Below are positions 22,663-34,076 of a DNA stretch of 64,000 bases, piece by piece. A program made the translations under genes and the position numbers. The notes under the pieces were generated by a model. The model searched no databases. It saw only the letters and a list, made by a program, of their open reading frames with translations, and had not been told where the DNA came from. Within the stretch, counting starts at the first letter, position 1, and the number at the start of each line of letters is the position of its first letter. Origin of the DNA: Dactylorhiza incarnata (taxonomy: Eukaryota > Streptophyta > Magnoliopsida > Asparagales > Orchidaceae); the NCBI GenBank assembly GCA_033032865.1, contig JAWHQI010000267.1:2708001-2772000 (forward strand), in the 5' to 3' direction.

Positions 22663-23557
22663 TGTACAACCCTCATATTTTCCGAGTCGGTGCGGCCCGG
22701 CGCGGATGAGGTCGAGACAGCAAGGTTAGCCGAGGCGAGTAGAGTAACCGCTCAGAGGTGACCGGAGCCGGTCGAGGCAGGAGAGCGGAAGGAGTCAGCG
22801 GGGCCAGAGGGAGGGCGGAGTCCCCCCCACTAACCCGCCTCCTGGGCGAGTGGGGGATCTCCCCACTCGCCCGCCTCCTGGGCGAGTGGGGGATCTCCCC
22901 ACTCGCCCCCCCCTCCTGGGCGAGTGGGGGATCTCCCCACTCGCCCGGGGCGAGTGGGGGATCTCCCCACTCGCCCCCCCTCCTGGGCGAGTGGGGGATC
23001 TCCCCACTCGCCCGGGGCGAGTGGGGATCCCCCACTCGCCCGCCTCTTGGGCATCTGCTCAGCCTATTAGGTCAGCAAGTGGATGATGTCCACTCGCCCA
23101 GGCGTGGTGAGCTCGGTTCATTTGGCTATCCGCAGTCCAATTTTGGCTATCCGCAGTCCAATTTTGGCTATTCGCAGTCCATTTTTGGGAAAGTCTATAA
23201 ATAGACCCCCATGGGCACCTTGGGAGGGTTGGTTGGTTCCCACCCCCTCTCTCGCACGTGAGCAAGCACTACCCCTCCCCTCCCCTTGACGTTGAAGGTG
23301 GTCGGTGAGGTGTTCCTTAGTGCCCTCCAAGGTGCCCAGGCTCAGCATTGGCTTGGGAGGGGAAGCGCTCTAAGATCTTCCGGGTATGTGGTGGGACCTC
23401 CTCGCTGAAGCTTAAGGGGTTCATTTCTAGATTCAAGTGTTCTTCAAGGGCAAGTTCTCCTAGTTCCTAGCAACCGGTCAAGGGTCTGGGCTTAGGTCAA
23501 GTGAGGGTGAGTCGCAACCCCCTTTCGAACGCTGAAACCGGGAAACTGGTTTCAACA
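22663..23557 (+). repeat. 5' LTR of B1
   Basis: U3 carries an array of six hairpin units (22840-23040), then three copies of a ttggctatccgcagtccaat motif (23112-23180), then the TATA box tataaata (23196-23203). R-U5 follows to TTTCAACA. The last 300 bases match the B2 LTRs closely; U3 differs. Confidence 0.93.
22840..23040. repeat. Array of hairpin units in the U3 of B1
   Basis: Each unit is an inverted repeat: ggcgagtgggg, five bases, ccccactcgcc. Six units are separated by short spacers. The same array is in the 3' LTR (29147-29333). B2 has the same arms with a different loop and about twice as many units. Confidence 0.9.
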
Positions 23558-23560
23558 TTC

Positions 23561-23578
23561 TGGTGCGGTGAGCGTGGA
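23561..23578 (+). promoter_or_regulatory. Primer binding site (tRNA-Phe type) of B1
   Basis: tggtgcggtgagcgtgga, three bases after the LTR, is complementary to the 3' end of plant tRNA-Phe as I recall it. B2 has the identical site (51014-51031, minus) and D has it with one change (60790-60807, minus). Confidence 0.65.
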
Positions 23579-23612
23579 AGCGACTAATTCAGAAAGCCCC
23601 GAGCCGAGTCTC

Positions 23613-26600
23613 ATGGCGGGAAGCAAAGAACCGGGGAGGTCGCCTCCCCCCGGCATGTTGCGGCCATTGACGGGGGAGGAGGAGGCAGATGAGGCAGATC
23701 ATGTGTTGGGTGACCTGACCAAGTTAGAGGTGGCAGAGGAAGTAACTGAGAAAGGGGTCATTAGCGGCAGTGGAAGGCCGGAGAAGGTGCGAATTAGCGG
23801 GAAGATGAGCGGGCCAGATCAAGAGAAGATCCGAAGATGTGTCCAGCAGAACATAGACATCTTCGCATGGAGCGCCGCGGAGATGCCAGGTATTGACGCG
23901 GACGTGGCATGTCATCGCCTCAACCTCGACCCGAACGTCCGCCCCATCCGCCAAAAGAAGAGGAAGGTGTCGCCCACCCTCGCCGGGCCTATCAGAGAGG
24001 AGGTGGGGAAGCTGCTCGAGGCCGGATTCGTGGAAGAAATCCAATACCCAGGGTGGGTTTCAAACGTAGTAATGGTGAAGAAGGGAGATGGGAGGTGGAG
24101 AATGTGTGTGGACTTCACTATGTTGAACAAAGCATGCCCCAAAGACTGCTACCCGTTGCCCCGGATCGATGCGTTGGTAGATTCAGCGGTCGGATTCCCT
24201 GTGATGAGTTTCTTGGACGCGTTCTCTGGCTACCATCAAATTCGAATGCACTCGCCCGACGTCAATGACGTCTCGTTCATCACGGACGATGGGTGTTATT
24301 GTTACAAGATGATGCCGTTTGGGTTGAGGAATGCGGGGGCGACCTATCAAAGGATGATGGATCGGGTCTTCAGAGAGCAGAAGGGGCGCAACTTAGAGGT
24401 CTACGTGGATGACTTGATGGTTAAAAGCAGGGATGTGGAGTCCCACCTGCAAGACCTAGTGGAGACCTTCGCTACCCTTCGGAGGTTCAAGATGAGGCTG
24501 AACCCTTCCAAATGTGTTTTTGGAGCAAGTCGAGGAAAGTTCTTGGGCCATCTACTCACCCCGGAGGGGGTCGAACCCAATCCAGACAAGGTAAAGGCCA
24601 TCTTGGAGTTGGAATCGCCGAAGAACGCGAAAGAAATTTAGAGGCTGACTGGGAAGTTAGCAGGGCTGAGTCGGTTCCCCTCCAGGGCGGGAGAGAAGTG
24701 CTCTCCTTTCTTCAAGGCCCTGCGCCAGGGTCAAAAATTCGAATGGACGCCGGAGTGTGAGAAAGCCTTTCAGGCCTTGAAGGAACAACTAACGCGAGCC
24801 CCCTTGCTCCAGGGGCCAAGGGAAGGAGAAGACCTCTTTCTCTACCTAGGAGTAGGGGTCGAGGCAGTGAGTTCGGTTCTGGTCCGGGAGGAGGGTAAGA
24901 AGCAGCTGCCGATCTACTATGTTAGCAGAGTCCTGAAGAAGGCGGAGCTGAGGTACCCTGTCCTGGAAAAGCTAGCATTTGCTTTGATCATCTCGGCCCG
25001 GAAACTCCGCCCATATTTTCAGGCTCACTCGATCAGGGTGGTGACCGACCATCCCCTTCGCAACATTATGAAGGGAGTAGAGCATTCAGGCAGGTTGGCG
25101 AAGTGGTCGGTGGAGCTCAGCGAGTTTGATGTCAGCTTCATCCCCCGGTTGTCGATGAAAGCACAAGCGGTAGCAGACTTCCTGGCAGAGTACGTCAAAG
25201 AAGTGGACGGGCCAGAGCCCGCCGGGTTGGTGGCATGGGATCTGTTCGCGGATGGAGCATCGGGAAAAAGTTCCCTCGGCGGAGGGGTGATCCTGGTCAG
25301 CCCACATGGGACCAGGATCGAGCAAGCGATCCACATTCGGTTCCCTGTGACCAACAACCAGGCCGAGTATGAGGCAGTGGTGGCAGGGCTCCGTCTGGCC
25401 AAGGAACTGGAGATCCGGGACGTGAACGTTTTCACAGATTCAATGGTGGTGACCTCCCAGGTTCGAGGGGAGTTCGAAGCAAAGGAGCCAACCCTCCAGA
25501 GGTATCTGGCGAAGGTTAGGGACCTCGTCGGATGGTTCCACACCTTCTCCATTCAACACATTCCAAGAGAGGAGAACGCCCGAGCGGACCAGTTGGCGAA
25601 GCACGGTCCTCGCGCAGGAGGAACGGTGACCGAGCTGTTCCGCCCATCCATCGAGGAAGGCGAGTTGATGGAGATTGATCGGAGAACCTCGTGGATAGAC
25701 CCGATCCTCACCTTCCTGACCTCGGGCAAGTTCCCGGAAGGAGACCTAGATAAGAGGCGGTTCAGGTACAAGTCAGCATACTACGTGATGCGCGAAGGAA
25801 GCCTGTACAGAAAAACCTTGGCTGGGCTCCTAGCAAGGTGCGTGACGGAAGATGAAGTTCCAAGGGTCTTGGAGGAAATCCACTCCGGAGAATGCGGGAT
25901 CCATTCGGGAAGTCAGACCCTAGAAAAGAGGGTGCTAAGGCAAGGGTACTTCTGGCCGACTCTGCGGAAGGATGCCATGGAGTTTGCAAAAAAGTGTCAG
26001 AAGTGTCAACTCTTCGCGCCGCTCCAACTTCAACCCGCGCAGAGGCTCAGGACGATCACTGCGCCCTGGCCCTTCGCCATATGGGGGATGGACTTGGTCG
26101 GCCCATTCCCTCAGGCTAGCGGTCAGAGGAGATTCTTGCTGGTTATGATTGACTATTTCTCCAAGTGGGTGGAGGTTAAGGCCTTGGCGAAGACGACCTC
26201 GCAGGTGATAAAGAATTTCATCTGGGGAGAAATAATCTGCAGACACGGACTCCCCCTTGCCATTGTAACGGACAACGGACCACAATTCGCTAGCGATGAA
26301 CTCATCACTTTCTGCGGTCAAGTGGGCATCGACCTCCGCTTTGCCTCTGTCCACCATCCTCGAAGCAATGGGCAGGTGGAGGCCGCCAACAAAGTCATCG
26401 TCAATTTGCTGAAGAAGAAGGTGGAGAACCTGAAAGGGAACTGGGTGGAGCAACTTCCCTCGGTCTTATGGGCCTTGAGAACGACTCCCAACACAGCAAC
26501 GGGCGAAATGCCATTCAAACTTTCCCATGGGTCAGAAGCCGTGCTCCCAGTGGAGTTCGAGGTCAGATCCCCCCGGGTCATAGCTGCCGAGGAAGGGGAC

Positions 26601-26945
26601 GAGGACTGGAGAATAGGCAACGAAGAGGAGCAACGACTCTCGCTGGATATGGTTGAGGAGCTCCGGGACCTCGCCACGGTTCGACAAGAGGAAGTGAAGC
26701 GTCGGATGGCCAGGTACTTCGATAAAAACATTAGAATCAAACAATTCATCCCAGGAGATCTAGTCCTCAAAAAGGTCGACGCTGCGGGAAGGTCAGCGAA
26801 CGTAGGAAAGCTCCGGCCCAATTGGGAGGGGCCCTATGTGATCTTAGAGGCCCTCAGGTCAGGGGGGTATCGCCTCCAGAATGTTGAGGGAATCCCCCTT
26901 GGTAATACTTGGAGTGGCGACGATCTTAAACGTTTTTATCCTTAA
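23613..26945 (+). pseudogene. B1 pol: reverse transcriptase, two RNase H domains, integrase; one internal stop
   Basis: One frame runs from the ATG at 23613 to 26945, broken only by TAG at 24639-24641 where related elements have Gln. The first residues are the Gag start seen in B2, joined directly to sequence just before RT, so gag-protease was removed by an internal deletion. RT shows RWRMCVDF, YPLPRID and YVDD (about 24410). Next comes a first RNase H that has lost its usual first Asp (LGVGVEAVSS). A second, archaeal-type RNase H follows with intact FADGAS, NNQAEYEA and FTDS. Integrase has the HHCC site and D, D, E (GMDLVGPFP, VTDNGPQF, NGQVEAANK). The second RNase H is diagnostic of Tat. 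Not functional as it stands. Confidence 0.93.
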
Positions 26946-28943
26946 TGAATATGTTGATTGTCTCTTTGGTCATACCTCTTACTCCAGCTTAAAATAGTTA
27001 CTCTGGCCGATGGGAGCACAGGTTGGTAAGGTTCCACGAAGAGGAATTGCATCGTGAAAGCATCGAGCACTTCCACCTCCAATCGGTAAGGGGACTGGGA
27101 AGGCGTTGAGTTCCTCCACCTCCAGGTGCGCTAAGCACCAAGGACATGGACGGGTACTTCCACCTCCAGTCAGACTGGGAAGGCGTTGAGTTCCTCTACC
27201 TCCAGGTAGGCTAGACCCCTAGGACGTGGATGGGTACTTCCGCCTCCAATTGGATTGGGAAGGCGTTGAGTTCCTCTGCATCCAGGTGAGCTAAGCCCCT
27301 AGGACGTGGATGGGTACTTCCGCCTCCAATTGGATTGGGAAGGCGTTGAGTTCCTCTGCATCCAGGTGAGCTAAGCCCCTAGGACGTGGATGGGTACTTC
27401 CACCTCCAGTCAGGTTGGGAAGGCGTTGAGTTCCTCTGCCTCCAGGTGAAGGTAAGCACCTAGGACGCGGACGGGTACTTCCGCCTCCAATCGGTAAGAT
27501 CCCCGACTAGAGACCATCCTCCGGGCTCAGTCATGCCGGCAAATGAGAGGCTCATCGGGTCGACTCGCTACTTGGTAGCTGGACTGGGAAGGCGTTGAGT
27601 TCCTCCACCTCCAGGTGCGCTAAGCACCAAGGGCATGGACGGGTACTTCCACCTCCAGTCAGACTGGGAAGGCGTTGAGTTCCTCTACCTCCAGGTAGGC
27701 TAGACCCCTAGGACGTGGATGGGTACTTCCGCCTCCAATTGGATTGGGAAGGCGTTGAGTTCCTCTACCTCCAGGTAGGCTAAGCCCCTAGGACGTGGAT
27801 GGGTACTTCCACCTCCAGTCAGGTTGGGAAGGCGTTGAGTTCCTCTGCCCCCAGGTGAAGGTAAGCACCTAGGACGCGTACTTCCGCCTCCAATCGGTAA
27901 GATCCCCGACTAGAGACCATCCTCCGAGCTCAGTCATGCTGGCAGATGAGAGGCTCATCGGGTCGACTCGCTACTTGGTAGCTGGACTGGGAAGGCGTTG
28001 AGTTCCTCTACCTCCAGGTAGGCTAAGCCCCTAGGACGTGGATGAGTACTTCCACCTCCAGTCAGGTTGGGAAGGCGTTGAGTTCCTCTGCCCCAGGTGA
28101 AGGTAAGCACCTAGGACGCGGACGGATACTTCCGCCTCCAATCGGTAAGATCCCTGACTATAGACCATTCGCCAGGCTCAGTCATGCCGGCAGATGGGAG
28201 GTTCATCAGGTGGACTCGCGGCAGGTAAGATTTCAAGAAGGACGATCGGTTCGGTAAGATGGTTGAATCCCTCCGCCCCTCAGTGAAGGTAAGCACCTGG
28301 GATGTGAACTGGTCCTCCGCCCCCGGTAGTTCGAGTAGGTGTGGAGTCCCCTCCCCTTCCAGGTGAGCTCGGCTCCCTGGTAGGTGTGGACTTCCCACCT
28401 TCCACCTCGGGCCGAGTTCAGCTCGACTAGAGGTGTTAAGTTTCCCTCCACTTCTGGTCGAGCTTAGTCCGACCTCAGGTGTTGAGCTTTCCCCACCTCG
28501 GGTCGAGTTCAACTCGACTAGAGGTGTCGAGTTTCCCTCCATCTTCGGTCGAGCTTAGTCCGACCTCAGGTGTTGAGCTTTCCCCACCTCCTGTTGAGCT
28601 CGGCTCGCCGGAGGGGCGTTTAGTGGAGAAAGGTTCGTTCCCCACCTCGGGTCGAGTTCAGCTCGACTTGAGGTGTTGAGTTTCCCTCCACCTTCGGTCG
28701 GGTTTAGCTTGACCTAAGGTGTCGAGTGTTCTCCACCTCCAGTTGAGCTCGGCTCAAAGGAGGGGTGTGTATAGGAGAAGGGTTTTCCCCTTCGTCTCAA
28801 AGTAATTTCAGCTGAAAAGCTTGGCAGAGGTTCCCCGATGACGGATCCTTTCGTGGATTCCCCTAAGGTCCCACCCACTCGTCAAATAGGTGGGTTGGAC
28901 TTTCCTTCCGAGCTTGGGGCAAGCTCGCAAAGAGCGGGGATTG
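26946..28943 (+). repeat. Satellite-rich 3' noncoding region of B1
   Basis: From about 27006 to 28110 a unit of about 81 bases (gggaaggcgttgagttcctc ... gggtacttccacctccagtc) is repeated about ten times. It is punctuated three times by a longer block containing agagaccatcc and a gctcatcgggtcgactcg run, giving a higher-order pattern. From 28380 to 28760 a second family of about 90 bases built on ttgagctcggctc and aggtgtcgag occurs about four times. The first family is shared with B2 (reverse complement, 47622-48590), the second with D. No gene is seen. Confidence 0.88.
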
Positions 28944-29846
28944 TGTACAACCCTCATATTTTCCGAGTCGGTGCGGCCCGGCGCGGATGAGGTCGAGACA
29001 GCAAGGTTAGCCGAGGCGAGTAGAGTAACCGCTCAGAGGTGACCGGAGCCGGTCGAGGCAGGAGAGCGGAAGGAGTCAGCGGGGCCAGAGGGAGGGCGGA
29101 GTCCCCCCCCCCCCCCCCCACTAACCCGCCTCCTGGGCGAGTGGGGGATCTCCCCACTCGCCCGCCTCCTGGGCGAGTGGGGGATCTCCCCACTCGCCCG
29201 GGGCGAGTGGGGGATCTCCCCACTCGCCCCCCCTCCTGGGCGAGTGGGGGATCTCCCCACTCGCCCCCCTCCTGGGCGAGTGGGGGATCTCCCCACTCGC
29301 CCGGGGCGAGTGGGGATCCCCCACTCGCCCACCTCTTGGGCATCTGCTCAGCCTATTAGGTCAGCAAGTGGATGATGTCCACTCGCCCAGGCGTGGTGAG
29401 CTCGGTTCATTTGGCTATCCGCAGTCCAATTTTGGCTATCCGCAGTCCAATTTTGGCTATTCGCAGTCCATTTTTGGGAAAGTCTATAAATAGACCCCCA
29501 TGGGCACCTTGGGAGGGTTGGTTGGTTCCCACCCCCTCTCTCGCACGTGAGCAAGCACTACCCCTCCCCTCCCCTTGACGTTGAAGGTGGTCGGTGAGGT
29601 GTTCCTTAGTGCCCTCCAAGGTGCCCAGGCTCAGCATTGGCTTGGGAGGGGAAGCGCTCTAAGATCTTCCGGGTATGTGGTGGGACCTCCTCGCTGAAGC
29701 TTAAGGGGTTCATTTCTAGATTCAAGTGTTCTTCAAGGGCAAGTTCTCCTAGTTCCTAGCAACCGGTCAAGGGTCTGAGCTTAGGTCAAGTAAGGGTGAG
29801 TCGCAACCCCCTTTCGAACGCTGAAACCGGGAAACTGGTTTCAACA
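28944..29846 (+). repeat. 3' LTR of B1
   Basis: Nearly identical to the 5' LTR; visible differences are a longer C-run (29103-29119), the order of spacers in the hairpin array and a few single bases near 29778-29797. The TATA box is at 29485-29492. Confidence 0.93.
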
Positions 29847-29929
29847 AACTGTTACGGACCGCCCCGAAGCGCACTGTGACTCTTGTCGAGACGGGTCGTG
29901 ATAATATGTGAGCGCAGTCCGCTCATAGG
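29847..29929 (-). repeat. LTR end of element C, between B1 and B2
   Basis: This 83-base remnant on the minus strand reads ...tcacgacccgtctcgacaa...cgcttcggggcggtccgtaaca. It continues at 52183 after B2. It carries the right aactg and the left atagg duplications. Confidence 0.65.
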
Positions 29930-31037
29930 TGTTGAAACCAGTTTCCCGGCTTCAGCGTTTGAAAGGGGGTTGCGACTAACCCTTACTTGTTCTAAGCCTA
30001 GACCCTTGACCGGTCACTAAGAACTGAAAGACTTGAACTTATTGAACACTTGAATCCACAAATGGACCCCTTAAGCTTCAGCGAGGAGGTCCCACCACAT
30101 ACCCGGAAGATCTTAGAGCGCTTCCCCTCCCAAGCCAATGCTGAGCCTGGGCACCTTGGAGGGCACTAAGGAACACCTCGCCGACCACCTTCAACGTCAA
30201 GGGGAGGGGAGGGGTAGTGCTTGCTCACATGCGAGAGAGGGGGTAGGAACCAACCTTTCCCAAGGTGCCCATGGGGGTCTATTTATAGACTTTCCCAAAA
30301 ATGGACTGCGAATAGCAAAAATCGGACTGCGGATAGCAAAAATACCCCAAATGAGAGGGGACGACCTAAACCAAAACCACCTTACCTGCGCGAGTGGATG
30401 CCGACCCACTCGCGAGCTTGGCCGCGAGTGGAAGGCACTCCACTCGCCCCTGGGGCAGGCGAGTGGGGCAGCTCCCCACTCGCCCCTTAGGCGGGCGAGT
30501 GGGACAGCTCCCCACTCGCCCCCTTGGCGGGCGAGTGGGGCAGCTCCCCACTCGCCGCCCTTAGGCGGGCGAGTGGGGCAGCTCCCCACTCGCCCCTTAG
30601 GCGGGCGAGTGGGGCAGCTCCCCACTCGCCCCCTTGGCGGGCGAGTGGGGCAGCTCCCCACTCGCCGCCCTTAGGCGGGCGAGTGGGGCAGCTCCCCACT
30701 CGCCCCTTAGGCGGGCGAGTGGGGCAGCTCCCCACTCGCCCCCTTGGCGGGCGAGTGGGGCAGCTCCCCACTCGCCGCCCTTAGGCGGGCGAGTGGGGCA
30801 GCTCCCCACTCGCCCCTTAGGCGGGCGAGTGGGGCAGCTCCCCACTCGCCTCTTAGGCGGGCGAGTGGGGCAGCCCCCCCACTCGTCGAGTGAGACTCTT
30901 CTCACTCTCCCGGATCTGCTTTGCCTTAGTCGGTTTCGCCGCCTCCACGCGGCTGTTTTGTTCGTCTCGATCACCCTCGTGATCTTGGCTTCATCCGGGT
31001 CGGGTCACACTGACTCGGGAAACATGAGGGTTGTACA
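29930..31037 (-). repeat. 3' LTR of B2
   Basis: On plus coordinates it starts TGTTGAAACC and ends GGTTGTACA. TATA (minus) lies at 30280-30287. U3 (about 30440-30890) contains about a dozen hairpin units with arms ggcgagtgggg and ccccactcgcc around a cagct loop, more than in B1. Confidence 0.92.
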
Positions 31038-31148
31038 CAATCCCCGCTCTTTGCGAGCTTGACTCAAGCTCGGAAAGAAAGTCCAGCCCACCTATTGAAC
31101 GAGTTGGTGGGACCCGGAGGGAATCTTTGGAGGGTTCCACTTGATAGC

Positions 31149-31156
31149 TATATAAG
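31149..31156 (+). promoter_or_regulatory. TATA box of the B2 antisense coiled-coil gene
   Basis: tatataag stands 76 bases before the ATG at 31225, just inside the 3' LTR and directed away from it, the same placement as in element A. Confidence 0.5.
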
Positions 31157-31224
31157 ACCCCTCGAAGAGGAGGGTAAGAAGAGCACCCTTCCTGAGCGCT
31201 TCCCCCACTCCCTCTTCAAACGAG

Positions 31225-32086
31225 ATGGATCCACCTCGAGACTTTAGGGCTCGCTTCAAAGGCTTTGCTGGGAAGGGTTCGTCTGACGTGACAGAGCTTA
31301 AGGCTCTGGTCCATGGCCCTCCGCCTTCTCCTACCCATCCTGCGGTGCGATCACCTCGGAAGAAGCCTCGCCCCGAGTTGGGGAAGGAGGCTGCGTCGTC
31401 ATCCTCTCATGGGGTGACTGAATTTGCCCGCGGCCTGGATATGGATATGGTATCGGTTCTCCCCTTCTTCTTGCTTCGCACTTGTGGTTATATCTGTCCA
31501 TGACAACGTGCTCTTTCATTGCTCATAGCTTCTCGTGGATGACCTCGAAGGGATCCGAAGAGTGGTAAAGGGAACGGATGTAGGTGCTCGGGTGAATCCT
31601 ACCACTCTTATCCGGGAACCTACCGCCCTCTCGACTGCTCACGATGACTCATCTGCTGGAGGGGGGAAGACCTCGACAGGCCAGTCGAGCCGAAAGGAAG
31701 TCTCGTCACCACCCCACTCTCCTACTGCAATCTCGGAGCCCGTCGGGGACCGTCCCGACGTCCTCGTCCGTCTGAACCGCTTGGAGACTCTTACCCAGCA
31801 GCTGCGGGAGGGGAGGCTATCTTCCGGACCCGACCCCCTCGCCCGTGTTGGCGTGCTGGAGCGTCGGGTGGAGAGGCTGGAGGCTGAACTCAATCTCCTA
31901 CGAGGGGAGGTCCGGCTCGCATTTGGCGGCATGACGACACCGTTCGAGGATCACTTTCGCCGGGTGGAGGCCTCCGTGCGTACCGTGACCGAAGAGCTCT
32001 CCTCTGCCAAGGCATGCTTTGAATCCACGCGCGGGGGGGTCCCCTTCACCCTGGACCAGGGCTTCTGGAAGTGGACGGCGCGTTAG
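31225..32086 (+). CDS. Antisense gene 2 of B2: small coiled-coil protein, two exons
   Basis: Exon 1 is 31225-31449 and exon 2 is 31529-32086. The 79-base intron starts gtatcgg and ends gctcatag. Both exons are multiples of three (225 and 558), giving 260 residues. Exon 1 is basic and Pro/Ser-rich with an RKKPRP cluster. Exon 2 has a Ser-rich start, then heptad-like Leu/Val coiled coils (residues about 150-230). No known enzyme domain is seen. It holds the same place and order as the coiled-coil gene 11479-13542 of element A, but the sequences are hard to align by eye. The intron contains an in-frame TGA, so the two halves need splicing to join. Confidence 0.65.
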
Positions 32087-32741
32087 CCACCCCTCCCCTT
32101 TGGGGATGTACTATTTGTTATGTAATAATGAGGATCGACGCGTCGCAGCAGCTCGTCTGTTCCGCGGCCGGACTATTTGTTTCGTCATGTTTATGTCATG
32201 TTTGTTTTAATAACTCTGCCGAGTTATATCTCAGTTGAGCTATCATTATTTGGCTAACTTTCATGCAGGGTGAGCGCAGCAACGCTGAGACAGTGGAGTA
32301 ACAGGCGGGGGATAGGGACCTCGGGTGAACAGTCCGAGGGCGAAGCAGTTGGGTGGTGTGTCAGGGGGGAGACGTAGGCGAAGAGACCTTTCGGTCCGCA
32401 TTGCTACCTCAGGGGAGAGGGCTGCGAGGCCCTCCCTCCTCTGCCGGGCGAGTGGACCATGAGGTCCGCTCCCGTGCACCGGGCGAGTGGACCTCAAGGT
32501 CCACTCGCCCGTGCTCGGGGCGAGTGGGCCTTGCGGTCCGCTCGCCCGGGGCGAGTGGAGCACCTGGTCCACCCCCCCTTCATGCCCTTTGGCGAGTGGA
32601 TCCCATGATCCACTCGCCTCCCCTTTTACCCCTCCCTTATAAATACGCCCTCCTTCCCCCTTTGGACCTTCACCTTCATTTCCTCCCTTGCTTTGCCTTT
32701 CTCCCAGATCCGGCTCTACTCTTTCCTTCCACTCCTACACG
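32087..32741 (+). other. Spacer between B2 antisense genes, with repeats and promoter
   Basis: Contains several copies of a gggcgagtgga motif (32447-32610), echoing the LTR hairpin arms, and a TATA box cttataaatac (32637-32647) about 100 bases before the ATG at 32742. No gene is seen. Confidence 0.6.
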
Positions 32742-34076
32742 ATGGCATCCAACCGTTCAGCTGTCAAGAGGAATGGTCGGGAACAAAATGCGGCCAACTT
32801 CTCGGAGAGTTCTTTCCCCGTAGGGAGAGTATCCAAGGAGGAGCTCTCCGCCTTTAGGACTTCCTACCTTCCCGAAGGGTGGAAATGCAAATGTCCATCA
32901 GGGGGTGAGACCGTCAACTCCTTTTACGACAACTGGCTTGCATTCCCTCTCCTTCACTTCGAGGCTGGGCTACGGCTGCCCTTGTGGCCTGAGGTGAAGG
33001 AGTTCCTGGACTACTTTGGCGTAGTCCCGGCTCAGGTTAACACAAATGCGATCTCGATGTTAACAGCCTACGCATGCTATTTGCGGGAGGAGAAGGTGAT
33101 GTTTGACCTGAACGTGTTCCGCAAGATCTTCACCTTCCGAGCGACCGCTGACGGGGTGTGCTTTCTGACCGGCACACACATGGAGGTGCACGAGACCTCA
33201 AACAAGGTCCACCACTGGAATGAGTCATTTGTGTTCGTTCGGGGTGACCTGGATGGCATCCCCTTCTCCCCCATACAGAGGTCCGAGAAGGTTTGTAAAC
33301 CCCCCTCACTACGTGGGGAGGCTGCCGAGCTGCACCGCTTCCTTAAGGGTGCGAGCTTTGAGGTTGATCACCTCCGGAAGAACATCAACCAACTCACCTA
33401 CGTGGAACCGGGGGCAGGTACTTGGACCTTGACAACTTATCTTTCTTATGGCTCATTTCCCCTCATTGCCGCTCAACTCGTCCCAACTTGTGCAGGTGTT
33501 CGGTCCCTTCCTCGACGCCTTCCCTCCGCAGGAGAAAGTTATTCCTCCGCCCAGGGGCTAAACGAGGAGGTTGCGGCTGATTCGGCTTCGGCCCCGAAGA
33601 TACTCGGGTCGGGTCAAAGGAGGGATAAGGAGCGGGTGGTTGAGGAGGGAGCGCCCTCCTCCCCACCGAAGGAGCCGAGGATGAGGCGGGGGAAGGCAGT
33701 TTGCCGAAGGGATTCCAGGGCACTGCCCAGGGAGAGGGGGCAACCGAGTGACCCCAACGCATTGGCCAATCATCCCAACTTTGAGATGGGGGGAAAGGCC
33801 ACGGACCCTCTAGGCGAACCTATCGTCTACTGGGATGAGACGATGAACCGGGTCTCCCTCACCTCCCAGCGGCCTTCGTGGACTGAGGGAGATATCACGG
33901 ATGGCGCGGCGTATAGCTTTACCTATGGCATCTACGGTCGGCAGGACGCTGCATCTTACCGGGAGATGTCCATGCGTGACCTCGCGTATGCGAGCTCCCT
34001 GGCTCAGCTCCGCGCGACCGAACTCTCCCACATGGCCGCCCGCCGAGGTCTTAGTCTCTCGCAACGGTCGGTGCGG

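Larger units (their letters stand above)
22663..29846 (+). mobile_element. Element B1: Tat-lineage LTR retrotransposon, gag-deleted
   Basis: Two nearly identical LTRs (22663-23557 and 28944-29846) both start TGTACAACCC and end TTTCAACA, with a perfect duplication aactg (22658-22662, 29847-29851). Between them lie a tRNA-Phe-type primer site, pol without gag-protease, long 3' satellites and a purine tract (gcggggattg) before the 3' LTR. The near-identity of the LTRs shows a young insertion. The antisense cassette present in A and B2 is absent. Confidence 0.95.

Noticed and set aside
30440..30890. CRISPR-like look of regularly spaced palindromic repeats in the B2 LTR
   Set aside because: The spacers are themselves repeats, the array lies in a U3, there are no cas genes and the DNA is plant nuclear.
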